Source: Eretmocerus hayati (Eukaryota; Arthropoda; Insecta; Hymenoptera; Aphelinidae). From it: a stretch of 64,000 bases of DNA. The notes below the pieces were generated by a model. That model saw only the letters and a list, made by a program, of their open reading frames with translations. It had not been told where the DNA came from and ran no database searches. Position numbers and translations under genes: made by a program. Where the stretch lies: positions 93,160,501-93,224,500 of the forward strand of contig CM056743.1 in the NCBI GenBank assembly GCA_029851415.1, written 5' to 3'. Below, in pieces: positions 57,682 through 64,000 of the stretch (positions are counted from its first letter, which is position 1; each line of letters opens with the position of its first letter).

Positions 57682-58582
57682 CTACTTACGTAAGGGAAAG
57701 CCACCTTTGCGTGTGATGCTGAGCGCTTGCTGTTGCTTGAGGAGGGCTTCCTCGACGGTCCGCCCAACAGAGACCACATCGTCCATGTGAGTCTCTTCGC
57801 AAAGAATACCTGCTCCGAGAGGTAACTTGGCCCCTTCGTCGTTCGCCAATTGATGAAGAGATCGTGTGGTTTGAAAAGTAGACGAGGCGTATGCGAGAAG
57901 TACCACGCAGAAGAAGAAGATTCGGAGGTCATCTGCGGGGTTCTCTCTCGTAACCATAGCTTGGAGATGTTGATCGCATTCAGCAACTCCAATCTGTAAA
58001 TACATTTTAGCACAATCGGCAGTGAATACATATTGGTAAGGTCTCGAGCATTCAGGGAATACCCAGTATTTGTTTTGCTCGAAGCGTTGAAAACAGGGCG
58101 TACTTGAGTGCTAGTGCTGTTTTCTTTCAGCACTGCGTGATGAGGTAGAAATTAACATTTCTTGAGATCGATAGGAGCAACTTGGCGCACATATAACCGG
58201 CCGATTGGTATTCCAGAAAGACTTTGATGTATGCCTCTCGGATTTCAGGATAACGCTCGAAGCGTTTTTCCAACGCAAGCATGCGTTTGACTGCAATTTC
58301 ATATAAGTTTCCCCAATCTGAAGGGATAGACGATTTTAAAGGTAGTCTTACCACAAATCGGCCATCCGCTTTACGTGCATGAGTGTCCCGATAGAAGCTT
58401 TCGCATTGGTTTTTTCCATCAGTGAGATGTTTGTGCAAGCCCGGAGGCTCCTCGATTTTCCAAAAGCGACGGACCAGTTTGTTCAACTCTGCATCCTCCA
58501 TAGTCACGTTGAGAGACACAGCTGACGAGATTGGATTTGAAGATGCAGATCCAGACAAAGTCCATCCAAGTGTAGTTTTCAA
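57682..58582 (-). pseudogene. BEL/Pao reverse transcriptase, with frameshifts
   Basis: From the 5' side: TTLGWTLSG at the post-protease junction, LVRRFWKIEEPPG, then DGRFVVRLPLKSSIP and YIKVFLEYQSAGYM (frame 58127-58582). A shift leads to VRPVFNASSKTNTGYSLNA (frame 57633-58133). A second shift leads to MYLQIGVAECDQHLQAMV and ETHMDDVVS, the RT active site, where BEL/Pao members have YxDD-type motifs (frame 57682-58005). An in-frame TAG (57682-57684) falls in the LRK-stop-MANN context where Trp is usual. At least two frameshifts and one stop make it non-functional. Confidence 0.85.
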
Positions 58583-58585
58583 GGC

Positions 58586-58728
58586 TATCGGAGTCCTAGT
58601 TTTTGCAAGGCTTCCATGCGAGCCGAGCAGGCGCCTCGCGTCATACTTGCGCGTCCCGTTTTCTCAAAATTGATGGAATGATTGGCGATCCTTGTCTGAT
58701 TCTTCAGCTCTCTCTCTATGGTCGCCAT
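58586..58728 (-). pseudogene. BEL/Pao gag, N-terminal stub fused to pol by deletion
   Basis: The frame starts ATGGCGACCATAGAG on the minus strand, giving MATIERELKNQTRIANH. It continues for about 47 codons through SARMEALQKLG, resembling the start of BEL/Pao gag polyproteins. It runs almost directly into the RT-side sequence at 58582 (TTLGWTLSG). Nearly all of gag and the aspartic protease are therefore missing, presumably by one internal deletion near 58585-58600. The element could move only with proteins supplied by another copy. Confidence 0.5.
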
Positions 58729-60302
58729 GTTGACCAGAGAGCGTTGCAAGAAAACGTACAACAGCCACAAGTTGTGTAGTTGTACACTGGTTTATCTCGT
58801 TGACTTATTCGTTTGGAATCTATCCGTCCAAACGAATAATTCAGACGAATTAAGACTGCTACGGCGTGAGGAGCACTCGACAAGATGATACGAACACTCC
58901 AGACAATATCGATAGGACTAACTCACAAGGGGAGCACTTGACTTCCGGATCACCAATCTTCCCCAAAATTTTTTTACAGTTTGGTATCACCTAGAATATG
59001 AAGAATCCAGAGTAACTCCGTCAAATGGGCCCCCTGTTCAGAGCTACAAGCTGAAACATTAGCATTGTGAGTATATCTATATATTTCACTTTTTAACATG
59101 GGCTTATAAGGGCAATGCTAATATGGTAGGCTGTAACTTCGGACAGAGGGCCCATTTGACGGACTTACTCTGGATTCTTCATATTCTAGGTGATACCAAA
59201 CCGTAAAAAAATTTTGGGGAAGATTGGCGACCCGGAAGTTAAGTGCTCCCCTTGTCAGTTAGAGCATTCCGGAAAATGTCGATGACATTCCGGATTATGC
59301 GAATGCGATTGGGTTATGCGAGCAAGGGCTGTATAAACCTACGAAATTTCTGACGAGCAGATTGCTAAGAAACGACTGTTGGTGTGGCGTGCGCAAGCTA
59401 AAATGATTAGCAAATGCGACTGATGCTCGATGCTATGAAGCGAGAAGTATAAGCCGTAGCTGTATGAATCTGACCGAAAAGCTTGATATGATGAGGTGCA
59501 GAACGCGTGCATATGCGCTTGACCTACCGATATGCGATTGGAATGAGTAATGCAATTACTCCCTATAATGCGGGAGACATTACATTGTACATGGAGATGC
59601 CGCAAGCAAGCTTATTGATTACAAATCTCAAGGAAGGAACGTACACACCTATTGCTGGTGCGTACCAGTTAGTGCTACTAGCAGCGCAGCTCGATTCATC
59701 AACGTAGTGCGTTTGCATCCGATGATGCCCCTGACATGCAGCAACCTGCCACGCCTGCTGCTGTCATTGTAGTAGCGGCTTGACTCTGGAACGCGTCGCC
59801 GCCAACTGCCACTGATGACGACGCTGCGATGCGTGATGGAGAGAGAGCACAAAGTGGCTGCTCACCCGCCACTGGTGTTGCATCAGCGCCCTGATTTCGA
59901 AGTGCGCCGACGCCAACTGCTCCTGACGACGACGCTGCGATGTACGTGTCGATTTGACGTTCTCATTGCTACTCTGCTCAGATCACTATGGCACTGTCGC
60001 ACTTTTGACCATGATCCGAAATACCCTGTCACTGCACTAGACACATGAGCAATTTTGCTCTCCCATTGTTCCTGACACTCAGGGCAACCTAATTCAGTTC
60101 CTTCCTCTCCACTGCAATATATGTCGCGTGGTCGAGGAGACAAAGTATTCCACTTGATTGCTGGTTGCCCATGCAGTGTAGAGGAAAGGACTTAAAAAAA
60201 TGTCTGTCCCGCACTGCGCGTTTGACATGAGGCCAAGATGGCCGTGCCACGCCGCGACTTGCTCCGAAACGCGAGCACTAGCCCTGCATACCCGTGCGTT
60301 CT
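58729..60302. other. BEL/Pao leader region with a nested element
   Basis: About 1.6 kb between the primer-binding site and the gag start. It includes the 345-bp element at 58918-59262. It also has a direct repeat: CAACTGCCACTGATGACGAC near 59804 is repeated as CAACTGCTCCTGACGACGAC near 59915. No coding sequence is recognised. Confidence 0.5.
58918..59262. mobile_element. Miniature inverted-repeat element in the BEL/Pao leader (345 bp)
   Basis: The termini CTAACTCACAAGGGGAGCAC and CTAACTGACAAGGGGAGCAC face each other, and pairing continues through CTTCCGG, CCAATCTTCCCCAAAATTTTT, GTTTGGTATCACCTAGAATA and GGGCCC. Each arm is about 125 bp. I could not settle the target duplication. Confidence 0.75.
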
Positions 60303-60320
60303 TTCCCGGCCGATGCACCA
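60303..60320 (-). promoter_or_regulatory. BEL/Pao primer-binding site (tRNA-Gly)
   Basis: The minus strand reads TGGTGCATCGGCCGGGAA, complementary to the 3' end of tRNA-Gly(GCC), CCA included (tRNA sequence from general knowledge). It begins two bases inside the right LTR. This fixes the orientation: 5' LTR on the right, transcription leftward. Confidence 0.8.
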
Positions 60321-60322
60321 AA

Positions 60323-60602
60323 TGTTGGGCGTTGATGATAAGGTTTGTGGTTCAGGGTATTAATTGGAGAGAACGCATCGGGTAATACTAGGGAGCACCG
60401 AAGCTTTATTGCACTTTAACAAAACACTCTGAAGAATTGGAGATTGAAAATGTTCACATGGTGAACGAGGGAGCGTGATGTGTGTCTGGCCGAGCGAGAC
60501 TATACTGAACTGGCTGTACGACGTTCATGAAGCGAGAACGAGAGCGCCACTGAAGAGAGAAAGAGTACTGACCGTGCCGAAAACATAAACTGACTTCACA
60601 CA
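60323..60602 (-). repeat. BEL/Pao 5' LTR
   Basis: 280 bp, TGTTGGGC...TTCACACA on the plus strand, aligned end to end with the left LTR. Differences are about 17 substitutions and one 2-bp indel. A minus-strand AATAAA lies at 60405-60410. Confidence 0.92.
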
Positions 60603-61154
60603 TTGCATGGTTCTGACTCAAAATTATAATTATTGGAGCAACATTGACACTATAAAGCACTGGAAGATTTGGATTCTGAGGTTGAATTGCAGGCTGAGGA
60701 GCGGTCTGACTCATCGAACGCTGATCTGTTTCTGAAGCAACGCGGGCCACTGGATCGACCGTTTCAGGTATATAAAAAGCGGGTTTCAAGTTTTCAACAT
60801 TGATAGTCTTCTGAACACCCTTGATATGTATGACGAAATTTCGATTTGATAAGTGCGGAATGACTTTGAACGGACCAGTGTATGTCTCTGAAGAGGCTTT
60901 CTGACAGATCTGGTACGTAAAAATACATGTGAGCAAGTAGCTGAATCTTTGTGGACGAATGCTTTAGTTTTTCCTTCATGGACAACGGGTACTGGGCGTA
61001 CGGTATTCAAATGTTCTCTTAATTCATTTAGAAATTTTACTGGATCCTGTTCCGCATCTTCGGGTAAGAAGGATGAGCCTGGAACGCGTAACGACATTTC
61101 ATACACGATATCCGCAAGACTAGCATCAGTGTCATGACGCACGCTCACACGCAA
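60603..61154 (-). pseudogene. Gypsy integrase, C-terminal part
   Basis: Two overlapping frames carry it. 60786-61154 has LRVPGSSFLPEDAEQDPVKF and FLNELREHLNTVRPVPVVHE, the post-core region of Gypsy integrases. 60454-60936 has YTGPFKVIPHLSNRNFVIHI and NVENLKPAFYIPE, the C-terminal chromatin-facing domain. The change of frame near 60.9 kb is a frameshift. The second frame is still open where the BEL/Pao LTR begins, so pol was interrupted just before its end. The last codons of 60454-60936 are therefore BEL/Pao LTR sequence, not Gypsy. Confidence 0.85.
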
Positions 61155-61180
61155 GCCGAGGAGAACCGTAGACAGTGTCC

Positions 61181-61453
61181 TTATCCAATCATCTTTGGCC
61201 AGACATAATCTTGCTTTATCAAACTAAGAGATGCCCCTGGGCCGGGATGAAATGGATCATGGTACACGTGGAAAACTTCTGCGCGTGAAGATTCAGGAAT
61301 GTAAGGACGTATTACGCTGTCATGGGTGTCGCAATAAATTGGAACATGGTCTTGATCCCATGTCAATTTCACGAGTTTCAAGGGGAAGTTCGGGTCTTGC
61401 AAGATTTCTTCAAGTTGAACGTCTTTTGACCGTCCTTCTGAGAGATCTTTCAT
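61181..61453 (-). pseudogene. Gypsy integrase zinc-binding region
   Basis: The frame contains VIRPYIPESSRAEVFHVYHD followed by PFHPGPGASLSLIKQDYVWPKM, the first half of the H2C2 domain of Gypsy integrases, including both His. The Cys pair and most of the catalytic core that should follow are not seen before 61154, so a deletion lies between. The upstream part, ILQDPNFPLKLVKLTWDQDH, resembles the linker after RNase H. Confidence 0.8.
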
Positions 61454-61683
61454 GCTAAAAGCCGTAAGGAACCGGGATGCGTTTATATGCAGAAGGAACC
61501 CGTAGTAGTATCATTGCCATGCTCCTCAGTAATCTGATCAATATTCAGAACTGCAGAGGGTAGTGCAGATATTACGTGGACGGCCTCTATTCAAGAGAGT
61601 GCGTCAGCCACAACGTTATTCCTATCCTTCCCAGGCACGTAAACAATGTCTGTTGTGAATCCAGAAATGTGAGCCAATTGACT
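61454..61683. other. Gypsy RNase H-integrase linker, decayed
   Basis: Short gap between recognisable pol segments. I see no continuous frame; similarity is probably interrupted by frameshifts. Confidence 0.4.
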
Positions 61684-62001
61684 CTAGCGACAAGGAGGTG
61701 CCGTTTCAGATGATTGAGTAAGAGCATATTGAAGTGCACGCTGATCCGTGAAGATTCTGAACTCACGACCTTCTAACACGTCTTGAAGCCATTTTATAGT
61801 ATTGAAAAAGGCTGTTAGCTCGCGATCGTACGTTGAGTACTCCCTTTGAGTGTCTGAAGATTTCCGCGAGAAGAGGGCGACAGGTCTCGAGACCCCATTC
61901 TCTAGTTGTTCGAGTGAGGCTCCCATGGATCGGTCAGAGGCATCGGTGAAAATGCGCGTCTCAGCAGAGTCATTTGGGTGAGTGAGCATTGTTGCGTTCA
62001 T
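61684..62001 (-). pseudogene. Gypsy RNase H domain
   Basis: The frame carries ETRIFTDASDRSMGASLEQ with the first RNase H Asp, PVALFSRKSSDTQREYSTYD, RELTAFFNTIKWLQDVLEGR with the catalytic Glu, and FRIFTDQRALQYAL with the next Asp. This is the standard order for Ty3/Gypsy pol. The frame ends at 61684, where similarity would normally continue. It removes RNA during reverse transcription; this copy is isolated by breaks on both sides. Confidence 0.88.
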
Positions 62002-62073
62002 AAGGTTAGATTTGCATTTTTCGAAAGCATCCTCAGATTCTGATATTCATGGAACAGGCCGTTCATCTCTCTT

Positions 62074-62692
62074 TCAAGCGTCAATCAGCGAGGCATGAAG
62101 TGGCATTTGCGTTTCGGCTGCATGAGGATACAATCGCGATAGAAATTTACCATTCCTAAGAATCTGCGATTTTTTCACAAGGGTATTTTGTTTTGGAAAG
62201 TTCTGTATAGCTTCTTCCTTCTTGAGGTTGGTTTTGAGACCTTTGCTACTCACGGTTTGATCCAAAAAGACTAACTCCAAGACGCCAAACACGCATCCTC
62301 CAATGTGAAGGAAAAGATAGTGATCCTCTAATCTTTGTAACATGATTTTCAGATGCCTTTGATGATCCTCTTTGGGAGGAGACGCAATCAAGATGTCATC
62401 AATGTACACGAAAACAAAGTCAAGGTCACCAAGGACTTTCTGAGCTGAGCGTTGGAACGTACTGCTAGCGTTACGTAAGCCAAACTGCATGAATAGATAC
62501 TCAGAAGGTCCAAAGGGTGTTATTACCGCAGTTTTTGGGATATCTTCGGGTTCAAAGAGTACGTGCTGAAGGCTGTGTAAAGGCTGTCTGTGAATCTGAA
62601 GATGTAAAAATTTTCTTCCCGCAAATCATATATCGATAATAGCGAAGATTAGGTGAAGGATATTTGTCAGGTACTGTTTGGAAGTTTAAGGA
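62074..62692 (-). pseudogene. Gypsy reverse transcriptase, palm and thumb
   Basis: The frame contains PEDIPKTAVITPFG and MQFGLRNASSTFQR, then VFVYIDDILIAS with the catalytic YIDD at about 62395-62406. LELVFLDQTVSSKGLKTNLK and LGNGKFLSRLYPHAA-type connection-domain sequence follow. Part of the palm upstream (KYPSPNLRYYRYM, then KKIFTSSDSQTAF) lies in neighbouring sequence around 62.58-62.68 kb, with a stop just before it. Substitutions there affect the region of the first catalytic Asp. Confidence 0.88.
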
Positions 62693-63188
62693 TCAGTAAT
62701 TTCCACAAATTCTCCAAGAGCCATCTTTTTTTTGCGTCATATGAATCGCACTAGCCCGAGGGCTACCTGAAGGGCGACATGTATTAGCAGCCAAATTAGC
62801 ATCAAATTCTGCTCTTGAAGATTCGTATTTTGCTGGAGTCACGCATCGGGCTCTCGCTGCGACCGGATCCCCTGTATCACGAATACGATGTACAATAGCA
62901 TGCTTGACTTCAGAGGGATTGGTCTGTTCAATACCGGCAACTTCATGATGACACGACAAGATATGTACATATTCATGTTTGGGATCTACTGTACTGATAC
63001 CAAGACTGTAAGTAAGTCGGTTATTCCGTAAGCAAAGCTCCGTGACCTTGCATCAATCAAGGCTCGACGTTTTATACCCGGTGATAAATGAAAAATCTCA
63101 AGGGCATCCGCGCCAGGAATAGGGTAAGGAACGTCTGCGATGTCAAAATCCCATGGCAAGTTGCGTCCTAATCCAAAATCAAAAGCTC
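62693..63188 (-). pseudogene. Gypsy protease-end and RT N-terminal region, truncated at 63188
   Basis: The frame 62693-62959 has VKHAIVHRIRDTGDPVAARA, FDANLAANTCRPSGSPRASA and IHMTQKKDGSWRICGNY, the fingers region of Gypsy RT. Upstream (63000-63188) a minus reading gives DFGLGRNLPWDFDIADVPYP and IPGADALEI, the end of the protease region. Similarity stops at about 63188, where polymerase B sequence begins on the other strand. Gag, most of the protease and the 5' LTR are therefore missing. Confidence 0.75.
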
Positions 63189-64000
63189 TTTTGATGACTC
63201 ACTTTCAGAATATCACGCGTATAAACGGACTGATGAATCTCAAGAAAGTCCTGCTAGATGGCTAGTCATGCAGCTGAAAGATTTGGCTCAGGAGTTGGAT
63301 GAATCCATCCAGAATCCCAAGAAACTGTGTGAGCTGACTCAGCAGCAGAAGGTAGATTTCGCCAATGCAGCTAGATGTCACTTCTGTGAAGAGCCCTCCA
63401 CAGCAGAAGACAAGGAAATCAGAGACCATTGTCATTTTACTGTCAGGTACGTCCCATTTATATGTGTATATCATGCATTTTCTTGGCCCTTCTTCTTCAC
63501 GGTCATGCTCATGGTTCTGGGTACCGTGGACCGGCACACAATGGATGTTATCTAAATTACAAGGCCTCTAGGATAGTGCCGATCCATTCACATAACCTGG
63601 GCAATCATGACGGACACCTTTTTATCAAAGAGATCTCACTAAGCTTCGAGGGTGATGTAAATCTCATTCCCATCACGGAAGTGGAATACATCTCTCTCAC
63701 GAAGTATGTGAAGGTGCACCATATTCATCTACGTTTCCTGGATTCATTCAGATTGATGACTTCATGTATAGAGAATCTGGCATCGTATCTGAAGAAACAT
63801 GAGATTGTCGAAAAAGTCTTTCGTAGCGAGTATACACCTGGCCAGATAGCGCTCTTGACGAGGAAAGGGGTCTCCCCTTATGAGTATGTTGACAACTATG
63901 ACAAGCTCAAGGAGACTAGCCTCCCTCCCGTGGGAGCATTCTTCAATAGTCTCACGGGAGAGGGCCTTGCTGAGGGAGAGTATCAGCATGCTCGCAAAGT
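63172..64000 (+). pseudogene. Polinton/Maverick-type DNA polymerase B, fragment (runs off the right edge)
   Basis: Plus-strand coding for a family B, protein-primed type polymerase. CHFCEEP and IRDHCHF (about 63378-63440) form the Cys/His cluster found just before the exonuclease region. After a 74-bp interruption it continues with YRGPAHNGCYLNYK, HNLGNHDGHLFIKE (Exo I-like context), VEYISLTKYV, LRFLDSFRLM (Exo II-like), then RKGVSPYEYVDNYDKL, ETSLPPVGAFFNSLTG and EYQHARKV. This order matches polymerases of Polintons and related adintovirus-like elements. The polymerisation motifs would lie beyond the window. The 5' side is cut at the Gypsy junction near 63172-63190. The downstream part stays open to the edge. 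Confidence 0.8.
63447..63520 (+). other. 74-bp interruption of polymerase B, intron-like or insertion
   Basis: GGTAC occurs at both ends (63446-63450 and 63520-63524), 74 bp apart. The conserved reading passes from HFTVRY directly to YRG only if the 74 bp are skipped. The left edge reads CAG|GTACGT, an excellent 5' splice site. The right edge reads TTCTGG|GT, lacking the AG of a normal 3' splice site. It is either an intron with a mutated acceptor or a small insertion bounded by a 5-bp repeat. Confidence 0.55.

Larger units (their letters stand above)
53490..60602 (-). mobile_element. BEL/Pao LTR retrotransposon (7.1 kb), inserted in a Gypsy element
   Basis: It has two directly repeated LTRs (53490-53771 and 60323-60602) and a 5-bp TTGCA duplication (53485-53489 and 60603-60607). 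The primer-binding site lies inside the right LTR, and a purine tract lies inside the left LTR. Pol has BEL/Pao-type RT, RNase H and integrase domains, all on the minus strand. Most of gag and the protease are deleted and pol is broken by stops and frameshifts. About 17 substitutions separate the LTRs over ~280 bp, so the insertion is old. Two miniature elements have since inserted into its untranslated regions. Confidence 0.9.

Noticed and set aside
53527..60936. Similar peptides in frames 53527-53790 and 60454-60936, suggesting a repeated gene
   Set aside because: The shared part is the BEL/Pao LTR read through; only the upstream part of 60454-60936 is Gypsy integrase.

Overview
The window looks like eukaryotic, repeat-dominated DNA, most likely from an arthropod and probably an insect. 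This is inferred from the mix of elements: a BEL/Pao and a Ty3/Gypsy retrotransposon, a CR1/Jockey-type LINE, a hAT transposase, a Polinton-type DNA polymerase B, a Transib-like element, and many TA- or TTAA-flanked miniature elements. There are no operons, ribosome binding sites or bacterial genes. I found no intact host gene; every recognisable coding sequence belongs to a mobile element and nearly all are broken.

Layout. 1-0.95 kb: the 5' LTR and tRNA-Lys primer-binding site of a minus-strand LTR element whose body lies off the left edge. 2.5-3.1 kb: a TTAA-flanked miniature element. 4.7-4.9 kb: a foldback. 5.4-9.6 kb: a diverged 318-bp tandem repeat split by a 1.8-kb element with ~530-bp inverted arms. 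12.5-19.55 kb: a 7-kb long-inverted-repeat element with TTAA at both ends, carrying three younger miniature elements in its arms. 20.4-21.2 kb: a Transib-like element ending in CACAGTG. 23.1-24.2 kb: a 1.1-kb palindromic element. 24.2-36.1 kb: a large satellite array (about 70 monomers of ~142 bp) split at 30.3-32.2 kb by a nearly perfect 1.9-kb palindrome with a 7-bp target duplication. 37.2-41.1 kb: another long-inverted-repeat element. 42.3-49 kb: several foldbacks and a deleted hAT element.

The right end is a nest of autonomous-type elements. A 5'-truncated LINE (49.55-52.26 kb, minus strand) has one in-frame stop. A 7.1-kb BEL/Pao element (53.49-60.60 kb, minus strand) has both LTRs, a tRNA-Gly primer-binding site and a polypurine tract, and has inserted into a Gypsy element (TTGCA duplication). 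The Gypsy pol (60.6-63.19 kb, minus strand) ends abruptly against a plus-strand Polinton-type polymerase B fragment that runs off the right edge.

The pieces do not form a pathway. They form a stratified insertion record: old retroelements and satellites, then long-inverted-repeat DNA transposons, then miniature elements nested inside those. The most informative points are two different TA-targeting miniature elements at the same site in the two arms of one large inverted repeat, the CACAGTG-ended element with 5-bp duplications, the 1.9-kb palindrome in the satellite, and a hairpin kept in satellite variants.
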